64,000 nt of DNA, from NCBI GenBank assembly GCA_023213395.1, contig CM041465.1, positions 206,653,741 through 206,717,740 on the forward strand, in the 5' to 3' direction. Position 1 is the stretch's first letter. Every line of letters starts with the position of its first letter. Source of the DNA: Cycas panzhihuaensis (Eukaryota > Cycadophyta). A program made the position numbers and the translations under genes. The notes beneath the pieces are model-generated. The model saw only the letters and a program-made list of their open reading frames with translations, did no database searches and was not told the origin of the DNA. This document shows, piece by piece, positions 1-12,800 of this stretch.

Positions 1-720
1 AGTCCATATTTATTTTGACTAAATGATTAATAACTTTGATAATATATATTCTTTAAGAGATTTTGTCATATCTAGTTCCACACATATTTTAACAACCCTA
101 CACATTATATAATTGAGAGTGGTATCATCCAGTTTAACTACATTCCCTATCATTGCTTTTATTTTAATTAAACATTCTATTTCATAAAATTCATCATGAA
201 GGAATGGAAATCAGACCCAAATAGGAATTTTAAGGGTACAAGGGTTATTCAGATCAAATATGGACACCCATCATTGGAGAGCTAATCACTATATCCACAT
301 GAACCATGGATCACCATAGAGAATATTTTCTAGATCTATAGGATTTACAAAATATATATTGAAAGAACCCTTGCCTTTTAATTTAAATGTTGCTTATCTA
401 GTTAATAAGTTCCCCCATGTTGAGTTAGCCCATTCTTCCAGTGACTATACTGGAGGATACATATTATTAAACTTACCACTTAGGGTTTTGGCTTAGAGCT
501 CTACACATATATCTTGAATATCTTCTAAAGGGAAAGTTATTATGTCCCTCTCTTGATTGATGTTCCCTGGTAATTCCTACTACATGCTCTAATCATATGT
601 TAGTAGTTGATTATCGTCATAGTGTTGTTGATTATGAGTATTTGATCCTCTCTCATCGAAGTAAACAAATTCGTAAACTGAGTGTAAAATGCTCTTCTGC
701 TGGAATTCTAACAACCCTAT
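1..720 (-). pseudogene. LINE (L1-type) ORF1 fragment, DUF4283-like
   Basis: Read on the minus strand, one main frame with scattered stops gives the pattern of the plant DUF4283 domain found in ORF1 of L1-type LINEs. Around 300-365 it reads NIYFVNPIDLENILYGDPWF, followed by a W-x-FDLNNP stretch, KIPIWV-x-FPFLHDEFYE and IGNVVKLDDTTLN near 130-200. These match the family layout: hydrophobic strand, GPWF, then PVWV-x-LP and a D-x-T block. The family is thought to bind nucleic acid. The C-terminal side runs off the left edge and no reverse transcriptase is in the window. In-frame stops show it is dead. Family assignment is by motif order. Confidence 0.6.
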
Positions 721-2798
721 TTAGATTTACTTTAGCTTCAATCTCTCTTGGAGAGATTCCATAGCCCATATAGATTAGGGTTTCATATTTTAAGGACCTA
801 TATTTATATGATTATGACCATGTAAGGGGCTTTCGTCCATACCCAATTATTTTTCCCTATGCAATAGGTAGGGATACTACCATGTGAGAACATAAGGTAA
901 AATAATAAAAAATATAAATAAGTACCTATTAGAACCACTAAATATCAAGCCTCCCAACTACATTCTTGGTAAGCTATACTTTTCTTTCAAAAACACCCTT
1001 ATCACCACTAGATCAAAAAAATCCACTTAGGGAAAATCCTTGGTCTGTGGTTTCCAGAAGATAATATTTGATCTAAGTAGTATGATAATCCCTAGGAACC
1101 CAGACCAAGACCAAATTCAGAAGGGAAAAGGTGCCAAAATAGCAATAATTTTATTGCCCATAGTCTCTTCATCATTGACCAATATAAATCTTTTTCCATG
1201 AATTATAGACCCTCATTGCTCATCGCATAAGTATATTTATAGCCTTCTAAATTGGATAGCACAACCCAAAAAGAAAGTTCTAGAATAATTAATTTTTGAT
1301 AGTAATAATTAATTATTAACAAATAAATATTCTTAATAATAATAAATATTTAATAAAAATAATAATTAGCGAAAGTTCTGAGCAAGAAATTTCTAGCAAA
1401 AATGCTAGTGATTACTTATTATTATCAAATAAAATAATCATTATTATTACTAATTACCATTTATTTCTATGTTTAAAAAAATAAAAATCATTAGTAATAA
1501 TAATAAATACAAATAACATATAACTAATGACATGAACAATATCTATATACAATCATATAATATTATGCTTATCATAAAAATTTAACTTGTTAATAATACT
1601 GATATTAAAAATAATGATGATATACTAAGAAACAATGATGATCAAATTATAACTAATCAACTATATGCTTCTAATATAGTTAAGAATAATAACCACAATA
1701 ATATAATTCATAGCATTTTACTCATATCAATAATACTAATAGTAAAAGCCCTCTTTCAAGTTTAGGTTACATTGCATACAGAAACCTACCATGTAGTTTC
1801 ATATCATTGTGCTAACTATGTGGTCAAAAAGCATAGGTCTTTTGATTTACTTTTTGGATTTTTCTTATGACATATTTACTTTCATTTAATTTAGAACAAT
1901 AATCAAACGTAAAAAGTAGGAAACTTCATAGTAAATCAAAATCCTTTACTTATGAAATAGTTGTGTTTATCAATCCTAGCCACTCTCTGGAACCAATGTA
2001 TATAATTACATGTGTTAGTGCCAAACCTCATGATTTATGAATTATCAAAGCCCATGCTAGATGAATGGGTAATTGCCACATACTTCCTCTATTAATTAGC
2101 CTGATTGACATAATATTTCATATCTCCTATTTCTATGAACCAATAGCATAGTTATCAAAATAAATAAGTATATAAGATAGGAACTTTGGTGGCACTACTT
2201 TAACCATGTAGATAATAATTTAAACTATTCCAAATATGCCATTTTCCAATCTAGCATTAGTCTAGAGGTTCAATGTTGACATCACTTTAGTCCCCACAAC
2301 AATGAGTACTTTCATATCTAATTATTCTTCAATGTCTATTTGGCCTAAATATTGAATTCTTTTTTTTCTAAAATTTAAGCAATAAGTTAGTTAAGTAACC
2401 TTAACATTTGTCTATTGTGATCTTGCATTTGTTTATTTGTTGAGAAAATGTATGCACTTTTTCTAAACAATTTATTAACACCCAAAGCAATGCCATTAGT
2501 TATATGTGGTATTAATAGAATCTAATCATGAATAACTAGAATTACATCTCTAGGATTATGGAGTATATTCTTAAACCTCTATTATTAGGGAGTATCACTA
2601 TAATGATGAAAGATAATATTAAGAGTGATGATACACTTGACTTAAAAGTACAATCTTTTTACTAATCTCTATCCTGCATATAACGTATTATCCATGACAA
2701 AAGGTAATTACCCTAAGTCATCTATCAATATCATTACTTAATTACCAAATGATTTATCCATTTATGCTAGGAAAATCTCATGTTAGTGGCCATCTACA
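721..2798. other. AT-rich spacer, nothing recognised
   Basis: I see no reading frame, LTR pair or RNA gene. The stretch at about 1280-1760 is extremely rich in ATT/AAT triplets and could be attachment-type or simple decayed repeat DNA. A primer-site-like string on the minus strand near 1980-1996 is too weak to call. Confidence 0.5.
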
Positions 2799-3042
2799 TG
2801 TTGGAATATTAATAATGCACATTTGTTTTGTCCCACATGCAAGTGGATGCCACTCTCACTATCATGTCATGTATTATAAATACACACATAGTGTATCATA
2901 TGATGTATTTCTTGTAAAGATGTTTTGTTAATTCAATTTGAGGTACCTTAAGGGTACCATTTGATCCTGGAGGTGCTTTTGTTTTATTTGCAATTTTGTT
3001 CTATTTGCAAATATTTTCTTATTGTAGGTTTGATTTCCAACA
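2799..3042 (+). repeat. Copia-type LTR (5' LTR or solo remnant)
   Basis: This 244 bp segment starts TGTTGGAATATT and ends TTTCCAACA, so it has TG..CA ends with a short inverted repeat (TGTTGGAA/TTCCAACA). It is followed at once by a tRNA-iMet-like primer-binding site, which fixes the right end and the plus orientation. A TATA box sits in the middle. No matching 3' LTR was found in the window, so the element is truncated or its 3' half has decayed. The 5 bases before it are CTACA. Confidence 0.7.
2875..2882 (+). promoter_or_regulatory. TATA box of the 2799-3042 LTR
   Basis: TATAAATA lies 76 bases into the LTR, in the usual U3 position. It would have driven transcription toward the primer-binding site. 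Confidence 0.5.
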
Positions 3043-3054
3043 TGGTATCATAAC
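3043..3054 (+). other. Primer-binding site (tRNA-iMet type)
   Basis: TGGTATCATAAC directly abuts the LTR end. The copia/chromovirus consensus is TGGTATCAGAGC; the first seven bases match. Confidence 0.65.
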
Positions 3055-5249
3055 CATTTTGAGCGATATTTGTTGATTCGATTTGTTAGTGAAACCCTAG
3101 ATCTATTGATGAGTGAGGAGGTGTTCACCAAAATTGCTAAATAGTACCATTCTCTAGTTAACTCATGATCCTATTCGTGGCTCATTATTGTGAAAGAAGA
3201 AACGTATAGTCTATTCATTTAATTCCATTGACATTAAAACACCCTATGCCATGCCTTAGTTGTACCATCTCTATTTGTGGGTTTGTGATAGTGTTGAAGT
3301 AATACCCCTAACTATTATTGGTGCCCTGTGGTAGCTATGGAGACTAACTTATGTCGTGAAGTTATATGAAGCGTGTCCGTGGTCCATTGAAGTGTTGTAT
3401 ACTCTTAAGGGTTTGATAGTCATTTGTGAAATATCTTATAGTTTGAGTTTGTGATTGTACCCTTATAGTTGCTCGTTGTTCTATTTATTGTTTGTGTACA
3501 TGGTTGATGTATGCATTGTATTATTGACACCATACTGTACTTACTTCATGTGATCTAGGTGTTGGTATTTATTTACACTTTAATTATGGTGTTATCATGG
3601 TAGTCAGTTCTCATCATTGAAACTATTACTCTGTGTGTTCTGTTTGCAACCTACTTGTGTATCATATGTCAACGTCTGTGGAGTTTGAGTTTTGTCTATC
3701 TATCATTGTCCTCTAGACTTATTGATTCATCACTCTTTTTCGATAAATTACATATCCTATGATATCCATGTGTAGTAGGATCCTTAAATAAGTTTTGTGT
3801 AGTCACCGTTGGAGATTTCCATATAGTTGTCATAAAAAAGTGAAAAGGGCTTGTAAGTTGCTGTAATTACATATAAAATTTGAGTTGTAGATTTATTTAT
3901 TATCTCTTGGATGTTATATATAAAGTCTACCATCATTTTTTAATATATGAGTTGTCAATCCTCACATTATCACCTCTGGTCAATTGATTGGATTCTTCCT
4001 TGCATCATCTCTAGAGTGCAGGTTTATGCATCTACTCCATCAATCGTGGAAACCCTACTACATGCATTTACGTGTTTAGGGTGTCATTACTCTTCATCCT
4101 TCTTATTGCCACACCCTCACTATGAGCTCATAGAGATCATTGCATTGTGCCTATTATTCATGCGAAGTCATTGCTATTTCCTATGTTGCCCTTACTTGCT
4201 CATAGAGATTATGCCTTAGTACAATTTTCATAATCATGCTTGATCAATTTCTAAATTTGATTCAATTCAATTTGTCATTTGATAAATTCTCCATGTAGTT
4301 TGTCATTATCTTTAAGAGATCGCTGCTTTGTGAGTGTGAAGACGAGGTACATATAAAGTAGCCATAGACGCCAAATCGTTTTTGAGTGGAAAGTGTACAA
4401 GGTTTTCCATTTTTACATAGTTGTAAGGAGTATGCGTTATGCCATGGTTTCACGATTGTGATTCACAAGTTTGTAGCAAAGCCTTTGATCGCATTGATCA
4501 CCATGACATATTACAACAAATCAAAGGTATTTTTTTAAATATAGTTTTTGACCTTTTCCTCTCAAGTCACTTTGTGTAATATTTAATCAAAATTTGATAT
4601 CATCTTTTGATTTATTAAAGTGACATGAGTATCTCTTATCGCCGCCTGAATTTATATTTTGGAGTCACCTGCGTTAATATTGAGCCATACCCATTATCTT
4701 TCATACTCTTGGATCAATGCTTCATATCAAGTTTATCCTTTTGATTAATGTGTAATATTGAGTGGAATTAATTTATATTGAAGTGACCATTGTCTCATTG
4801 GTACAATCCATTTTGGTTGATATATTTATTGGCTTGATGGATATTTAAGAGAGCTCTACTATGAGTTCTATCATCTACTTAAATTATATGACATAAACAT
4901 CTCACTAAGGAACATTTACTTAAGATTGTGCTACCTTATATTATCATTTTTAGCGCATTTACTTCATAAGTTAATGATTTATGTGACATCATAATATTAA
5001 TATATGCCTTTGCTATATAGGAAGAGTAGATAGTAGAGGGACATTACATGCACTAAGTAGGCTTGTGTTATCTATTCTTGACTGTGCTAAGAAATTCATT
5101 ACATGATGTACTACATTCTCACATTCGTAGATATAAGTCCAATCATAGTTGATGCCATAATCTCACTGCGTTAGTAGATTACATTTATTGACTAGAAGCA
5201 CATGTTTAAGTTCACAACCAACTAAAATATCCCCTTCTCTTTTATCATT
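3055..5249. other. Leader/internal remnant, no domain recognised
   Basis: Sequence downstream of the LTR at 2799 is T/G-rich on the plus strand and may be leader of that element, but I recognise no gag or pol motif. Short frames at 3947-4219 (+) and 4262-4453 (-) show no family pattern. A purine run near 5020-5040 resembles a polypurine tract, but no LTR follows it. Confidence 0.4.
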
Positions 5250-6770
5250 TGGTCTATCTCTTCCACTTATGTCTTCATCTTCCTCATCATCCATCTTGTC
5301 TTACATAATCAAAACATGATCAACATGCCAAGTAGTATACATAGACACTCTCTACTTTTGCACTATGTCCTCTCTATCAAGGCTAATGCTAACTCTAAAA
5401 TAATAAAATGATTAATAAACAATCATTTTTCGCTAGAGAAAAAAAAATTGTATACATGAGTTATAAGATCTTTAGGATCAACACTCATTATAATCTTTAC
5501 CAATACATCGTGGTAGCTTTTAAATCTTTATTTAACCTTAATGTCATATTTTTAAATATACATAATCATAACATGTTTAGAAATAATAAGTTTCTAAACC
5601 ATGTTCATACTTCACATCATAAGCACTTTACAATTATAATGATTAAGTTTATAATTATTTGACCAAGGCTAATATTTCTTATTACCTCTCACTTCCATAT
5701 GAAGCTTGGAAGCACTAGGTAAAGTCCACATAAAATTATAGTAAATTTTATTAAGTTTCCAACCTTAAAAAGATAGTACCTCTTACTATATTTAGTGTAG
5801 CACTATCCATGGTTCATAAGCTCCTTTTAATCATCCCTTATTTTCTTTAAGAAAATAGATATTGTATCCATCAAAAAAGGATTACTAGAATATTTCACAT
5901 TCAAATGGCATGCTTATTATATACATTGTGAGGATTCCAAGCATGCACCTTTAACTCATCTAAATTGATAATATCTATGTTTGGTACACCTTCTAACCAA
6001 AGGAAATTGTGAATGTGACTTGAGCCCTTGTTTTTCCATTTGTACTAACTATAAAAATCAATAATACTATATAATATACATAAGACCTTCTTTTAAAATA
6101 AGGAATGTTACAAAGTTTAAGTACCCTATAATAATGTGTAGATAGTTCATATCATTTTGATGTCTCCAACATAGGCTATTTAAATCTTAGTTAGGCATAT
6201 CTTTGTCATTAAATCATATAAATTAGACCATTGCATTCCCCTTAAACTTAATGTAAAGAATACCATAGGTGAGGCCAATTACTAGATCATGTATGTCACT
6301 TGATTATGACATTTATTCTAATAACCACAAGTGCTTCTCAAAGTTGTTATGTATTTGATTAACCTCTAAGTAAGTCTATCATTTGGAATAGACTAGAGGT
6401 GATAACATAGCTCATCCATAGTAATAAGCAATCTATCTTCTATATTTTAGTTTACAAAGGAAACTATTAATGCATGCTATCTATAATACATTACCATGTT
6501 CAAAAGACATTGTTAAAATCAAGGATGGATCAAACAATGAGGAACATAATATAGTAGTAAGTTTTATGCATATTCATGCAACCTCACCTCATGGAATCTT
6601 GACTATAACCATATAGCCTCTATAATGTGGAGAATACCATATTAAACAATCCCTCATAGTTGTATTCATTTATGGGGTACAAATCTATCTTAGGCCAATG
6701 TATCATATTCCCTTTACTCAGAATAGAATTCTTAGACCATTACTTTATCCAATTATTCCCATACTATTTA
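5250..6770 (-). pseudogene. Helitron replication initiator (Rep/helicase N-terminal part), decayed
   Basis: On the minus strand, with frame changes, the conserved order of the Helitron-like N-terminal (Rep) region is visible. It runs from an IHWPKIDLYPINEYN block (about 6660-6710) through a G-L-F-x3-F-x-TL segment, HEYAQNLLLYY (about 6550-6578), NKCHNQVTYMI (about 6285-6330) and a V-FFTLS block near 6240. GSSHIHNFLWLEGVPNID follows at about 5970-6022 with the HxH metal motif, then AWNP. Near 5535-5570 MYI*KYDIK keeps both tyrosines of the Y-x3-Y pair. Rep would nick and join DNA in rolling-circle transposition. Many stops make it inactive. I could not find the SF1 helicase part or the TC/CTRR termini. 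Confidence 0.75.
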
Positions 6771-8221
6771 TTAGGTGGATTAGTAATAAAAGAGTAGTAC
6801 TATTACAACCATATTACATGATCAATTACATACTTTATGACCATACCATTAAATATTTAAATACTTTCATTAGTTAACTTTATGTATTAGAGCCTGCTAG
6901 AAACATCTACAACCTCCTATAGTATGTCAAAGTCTAAATTTTTATCAATTTGGACATTTTAGTAGTAGCTATCATAACGGATTTTTAATCTAATTGCTTC
7001 CATAACCTTAGACTCTTAGCAATAAAATCATACAATCACCTTGTACCAAACATCTCAATCTATTTAAGTAATACATACGTGATTCCCTCTCCTTACTATA
7101 GATACCTTATAATGTGATCTCTATACTTGTATTACCCACTAGGAATAGGCATCACTTGTAATATTAGATTAACCCTTTCAACCATCACTTCTTTGACCTA
7201 TGTTAGACCCTCCAAGAAAACTAATTAATCTCTTAGATCCACATGATTCCATGCTCATAATTTATACTAGCCTTTAAGCTCTCATTAATATTATAGGCAT
7301 TTAGGGCCTTAAATAATTTTCTTAATATTTAATATAGCATAACACTCCTAACATATGAAACACATGTATATAAAATAAGCTATCAATGTATTCATAGAAG
7401 TAATTATGTATTTCAACTATTTCTTACTTATTTATGTTGCTCCCTAGTAGGTTTTTATTACCTAGAGTGAAAACCATGTTGGGAATTTTCATCAGGCCAT
7501 GAATTTAGGTGGCATTTATTACTTAAAGTGTTTTTTTAATAAAGCCATAATATTTTCTATCAAAATACCATTGTTGAAATCAAGATCTCTAGAGCTTATG
7601 TTATATTTACTATAATTATTAAACATATGAGAAGCATTTTCTTCACTACTTTTTAATAAAGGATTTTAAACTAGTAATACTCAATTAGAAAGATCCCCAT
7701 GCCTTATTTAATTAAGCATGGCAAAGAGACATTAGCATTATTTATTACACTAGGAAAAGGATAATTTGGATATCCAATAATCACCATGTCTAATTTTCTG
7801 ATTAGTTTTAAGATGGAAGGACTATTATTCTTATTTAGTGTGAGGTGCATAGTTTCCAAAGGCATTAAGAATAACCCATCAAGAGCTCTTGGTATAATTC
7901 TCTATAATTAATTTCCAAAATCCAAATCTTCCCTTAATTGACCTTACACAACAATAAATGATAAAAGCAATCTAGCTTGTAATGTGATTTTGAGACCATC
8001 ACAAGCATTGGCATCCTATTTGCTAGTTAAATACATTATTGTAAGATCTTTATTATTTGACTTATTGGGTGGATAAAACACTCCCCTTAACATTCCTATA
8101 ATCTCTTGAATAGCCCTTCTTAAGTCTCCTAACCTTTCTTAAATATATAATATCTACATCAAATAACAAATGGATCCTAGGACTTGTATTCAAATATCCT
8201 TACCTCTAAATATATAGTGAT
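6771..8221. other. Unassigned, possibly N-terminal part of the Helitron relic
   Basis: Minus-strand readings contain protein-like stretches (for instance around 7720-8000) but no motif I can name. It lies directly upstream, in coding direction, of the Helitron Rep remnant and may be its decayed N-terminal region. Confidence 0.35.
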
Positions 8222-8940
8222 GATAACCATGATGATGATGGGTATTAATATTAGGAAGGGTAGGAAATAATGATATTTTGATCTCATCACTTACATCTTA
8301 ACTTCTTTTGACCTAATCCTTATCTAGGGTGATGATAAACAACCTTATAATCTTACCTTTAGATGATCAAATATTTTCCCTATATCTTGACCAATTAATA
8401 TAGGAATGATATCATTGTTATTGCCTATAATTAGAATGCCTTGATTAGTATAATACCCTACAACTATAATTTTAAAGATACTACATCTACAATATGCTTT
8501 ATGATGCAAATGACATCTATTTGTATTAACAATACTTGATTTTTATTATGGATAATCCCTAACGATGATATATTTCTAATCCATGGTCATCACTAATATT
8601 ATCTATATTAGGAAAGGTAATAGCTAATGATCTTTGAATATAATCTCTTGTATCATACATTTGTCCAACCCAATCCTCATCCAAGGACAATGATATACCA
8701 CCTCACTATATCACTTGTAGCATAATAAATATTCCCCTTGTCTCCTGATTAATTGAGTTGTTAATGATAGCATTTCTATTACTTGGAATGAGAAAATCTC
8801 TATTAGTGGAATCTACTACACCCATAATTTTAGAAATACTATGCCTGCAATATGATTTATGACCTTAATAACGTATGGCTATATTAACCATTTCTTATTA
8901 ACAACCATTATTAGATTATAACAATCCAAAAAATTATTAA
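8222..8940. repeat. Two tandem ~357 bp units
   Basis: Unit A (about 8222-8578) and unit B (about 8579-8940) share the same series of words in the same order: TTAGGAA at 8251 and 8608, CTTGACCAATTAATA versus CTCCTGATTAATTGAG, TAATTTTA-GA-ATACTA, and TATTAAC at the end (8524 and 8882). The offset stays at 357-358 bases, so this is an old tandem duplication. Read antisense, both units contain a C-x-C/H-SI-x-KI pattern (AYCRCSIFKII, SYCRHSISKIM) followed by about 80 residues, so a coding unit may have been duplicated. Family unknown. Confidence 0.6.
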
Positions 8941-10432
8941 ATAATAAGTAGGGTTTAAATAGGAAGTTGATTTTTATAGTGACCCTAAAATTATTAAATA
9001 ATAAAAAGTTGGATTTTATGTAATTAAGAAGTTAATATTTTATTATTAATATTATTATTATAGTCATTTTTTAAATAAGGAGCCACATTAGCACCTATAA
9101 AGAAGGGAGACCCTTAATTTATTATTTAAGTTTTATTTTTTATATTAATCCTAATTTATTTGACACCCAATCACTAAGGAAATTAATGTCTATTCAATTT
9201 TTATTTCAACTTTCTCTTAATTTTATTAAAGTAGATCCATTTTAGGATCGCTTCTAGTGGTATAGAGCTTTACTTTTGATCTATTAGAGATCTATATATT
9301 TTTGATTATAAATAAATGAATTTGGGAAAAGTAATCACATGTTTAAGAAGACCAGTTTATAAATTTTAAGTGGTTATACTATAGATTTTAGAGAGAAATT
9401 ATGAAATTTATAGGGAATTTAATTTTAACCTACTATCTATTGTTGTTCTTAGGGCTTAAAATATGCTATTGCAATATCAAATGATAATACATTAGACTAA
9501 AAATATCTAATTGACCTTAATTATTCTTTGAATCCAAACATCTCAAAGTCTATTTTTTTTAGAAGTGCTTTTATCTCTATTAGATATTATACTAAAAAGT
9601 TATTAGAATTTTAGTAATAAGCAATACTATAGTCTTTGAAACCCCTAATTGTAACTTACTTTAAAAAGGCTATAACTTTTATTATAGGTATCCGAATTTA
9701 ATTATGTCTAAACTATTGGAACCCTAATTAAGAGGCCATTATTTTAAGTTATGATTTGATGCATTTTGGAATTAAGTTAATATAATAATTATTATTTTGA
9801 AGTTAATGTCTAATGATGGAGCTAATTATCCCTATTTTCATTAGAAGTAGAGGAGTGCAACCTATAGAATATCTAGATAAGATTGAAATAGGCCTTAAAA
9901 TCTCATCCCAAGTAATATAAGGAGATTTTTACTTAATTATATTTCTATATTTAAATGGAAAACTTTATGAATAGGCCTCTAATAAACTCCCTTTAATTAA
10001 TTTCAAACTCTTCTCAAGATATTTTCTCAAAATCTTTAATAAAATAATTAAAATATGGTAGAGTGAATATTAGAAGGATGATATTAATTTATCCTTCATA
10101 AAGTTTAAAAACAAATGTCTAGGGGAAGACAATAAAAAAAAGACTTCAAGAGGTATGGAATAGGATCCGAGAGACCCTAGCCAAATAAAAAGCTCATAAG
10201 GAGAAGGTAAAATATTGGGAAGAAAACAAGAGAGAACCAACTAATCAAATTAAGGAATAATCTAGTGAGGAGCCTGCTATTGAGCCATGCAATGAAAAGG
10301 TAAGTGATTATATTTAAGAACAACCTAAAGAGGAGCTTATTAATAAACAATATAATAAAATGACAAATAAAACACATGAATCAAGTGAGGTTGAGGAAGA
10401 ATTTAAGGTATAAGACAACTCTAAAAAGGCAT
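8941..10432. other. AT-rich remnant of an older element, host of the E1 insertion
   Basis: TGGTATAGAGCT at 9262-9273 resembles the TGGTATCAGAGC primer site with one base missing, hinting at an older plus-strand retroelement. At 10140-10430 the plus strand reads as a highly charged Lys/Glu-rich stretch (ETLAK-x-KAHKEKVKYWEENK) with stops, as in gag tails. Neither is enough to name a family. E1 begins at 10433. Confidence 0.35.
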
Positions 10433-11906
10433 TACTACCCTCCATTTATGGTCCTTGTTAAAGAAAAAACATGTAAATAAATAAAATAAGCCATGACTTT
10501 AGTAATAGAAGAAGAAGACTATGTAGATTAAGAGATTAACCTATTGGTTTTGAAGATCATTATAAGTTGGGTTATGAAGCACTCATAAAAGTTAGTAATG
10601 ATTAGAATTTATGTTTTATTAAATTTTTTATGATGGCTTTATAAAGTCAAAAGATATCTAGTAAGCATTCGAGAATTATTTAAGTCCAGAGGGTATTATA
10701 CGTGTTGTAGTAAGTTTCATAAGTTTCACTCAATCTTATATATGGAAATATATAAATAGAGTTTTATTCAAAAGAATAAAGTAACAAGAGTAAGTAAATA
10801 TGGCAAAGGACTTATGTAGGAAAAGAATAATGATCAAGTCATTATCACAAGTTATTGTCCCATAAGAAGACTCTATTTTAGAATAATTTTCAAGAAAGAG
10901 ATGATGACATGGGAAGTGTCAACATGAGAAACACCTCATACAAGAAAGACTAATGTAGAAGAATAAAAGAGCAAGATAATTCCTATACATTATTATTCTA
11001 CAAGGACTTATTTAAAAACAGTTTTTAGAAAAATGTGTGTTGATATAGGAAAGATTGATACATGATGGAAGCACCTGGGAAAAGAAAAGTTATATATTGA
11101 ACCCACAAGGTGAGTTCCCATACATATGCTTATGTCAAGAGATATAGCTCCCAAGAATATGCATTTATATGGGAAGCCATGATTTGCAAAAGAGATAGTG
11201 AACAAGTAGTTTCTACAAATTATTCTCATATATGAAAGCTTTTTCTTACAATACTTTTAAAATGAAAACCCCTATGCAAGTAAGGCCACCATGAGAAGTA
11301 ACTATATGGGACTATAATTCTGAGATTCAAATATTTATAAGAGCATACTTTTAAGAGTAATTTCCTAACTAGACATACAAAGTACAAGATTACAAATATA
11401 ATTTGGGCCCTTGATTCAAAATACAATTTAAATTTTAGTCATTGATATCCCATAATATACCATGATTAAAGTCCAATTACTTGATGTGATGATGCCCTAA
11501 TGACTTCGGTAATGCTAACACACCATTAATATGATTATATACCTAACTTATAAGAAATAAATACATGGTTATAACTATAAGACATAAAGTAGTTATTAAT
11601 TTGCACCATGTACCCTGATCTCATTTTAATGGTTATAAAATAAGGTTTCAATGTGAAGGAGATTATACAAAGTGCATAGCCTATAGGTAAAAAGATTAGA
11701 ATTTTAAATTAAATGATTTAATTAGAATAGGGCTTTCACATAAGAAATTAAAATGATGTCATGGTAGGTAAATTTACAAAAGATTAACAAGATATGTTAT
11801 ACCCTTAATTATATAATAGCCATGGGATACACAAATCATATGGCATTCAAAGAGTTACCTCAGATAAATAGTTAATTATGGAAATCAAATTAATTCAAAT
11901 TAATTT
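10433..11906 (+). repeat. E1 5' LTR, part 1
   Basis: This part matches 60816 to about 62292. Short frames here (for example 11008-11426 minus) are chance readings of LTR DNA. The last five bases AATTT (11902-11906) are the left target-site copy of E2. Confidence 0.75.
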
Positions 11907-12239
11907 TATTAGAAAACATCTAATATACAAATAAGATGCATAATCATTTATGAATATAATAGACTTGAATAGAACATACACATAGGATAAACATATTTGA
12001 TGTAGGAACCCTTTCAAGAGAAACCTACCACAAAATAATATTATTATATTTTCATAAATATATCATGTAACATTATAATGGAATTTGAACTATATTTATA
12101 GATTGTAAGTGCCTTAAATAATAGTAATTAAGTTTACATCTATTGACCCATAATATCATATAATTACATTAATATTATCCACATAATATATCCACTCATT
12201 TATATTAGTCAGTAAGTGGTTGTTAACACCACTCTAACA
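11907..12239 (-). repeat. E2 3' LTR (left)
   Basis: Plus-strand end CTCTAACA is the complement of a TGTTAGAG start; the outer end has TA instead of the expected terminal TG. Same length as its partner at 15312-15644, with many substitutions, so the insertion is old. Confidence 0.88.
12093..12100 (-). promoter_or_regulatory. TATA box in E2 LTR
   Basis: The complement reads TATAAATA. The partner LTR keeps the same box at 15498-15505. Confidence 0.45.
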
Positions 12240-12339
12240 TCCCCTCTTGATGTAAATATGGGGTCTTGAAGTCTTCCTAAGGATTTGTCTATCTTTTTAT
12301 CCTTATCGATAGATTGCCCCTCAGGGATAACCTTGCTAA

Positions 12340-12800
12340 ATCTTAAATTTGCACAAATATTAATAAAGTGATTTTTAGTAAGAGCTTGGTGAACACGTCC
12401 ACAAGTTGATCTTCACTTGGATAAAACGCAACTTGTATCTTCCATGATTTGATCTGCTCTTACATGTAATGATGCCATGCCTTATATATATGTGTGATTC
12501 TATAGAATTATCTCCAATAGCTCCTACAACCATATAGCTCCTCTTGCATTGATACTTAGTCTATGATACTTAGCCATTTCCTTGACTAAACCAAGAGGAT
12601 CTCCTCTTCAAGTCTTCATTAAGGAATGCTGACATGATGTGACTTCCAACTATATGAAACTACTAAAGTAAGGATCGATCAAACCAAATATAACATAGAG
12701 ACTAGTATAAATGTCTCCTCATACTTGATTCTTTCTTTCTACTTGAAATCATGTGCAACAATATTTGTTGACTTATAAACCAACTAGGATATTTGAGGGA
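12340..12800 (-). pseudogene. E2 pol remnant: RT start joined to RNase H end
   Basis: Minus strand, from about 12790 downward, reads a copia RT N-terminal block: KERIKYEETF, then SILTLVVSYSWKSHH and an LNEDLKR-like segment. The catalytic YVDD block and the rest of the palm are missing. By about 12470-12350 the reading is already the end of RNase H (HYM-EQIKSW, then EDQLVDVFTK). This points to a large internal deletion joining RT to RNase H, plus frameshifts and stops. The polypurine tract and 3' LTR follow at once, the normal copia order. Confidence 0.65.

Noticed and set aside
1980-1996. Minus-strand TGGTTCCAGAGAGTGGC resembling a primer-binding site
   Set aside because: Two mismatches to the consensus and no recognisable LTR to its right.
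9262-9273. Primer-binding-site-like TGGTATAGAGCT
   Set aside because: One base short of the consensus and no LTR start or partner LTR found upstream or downstream.
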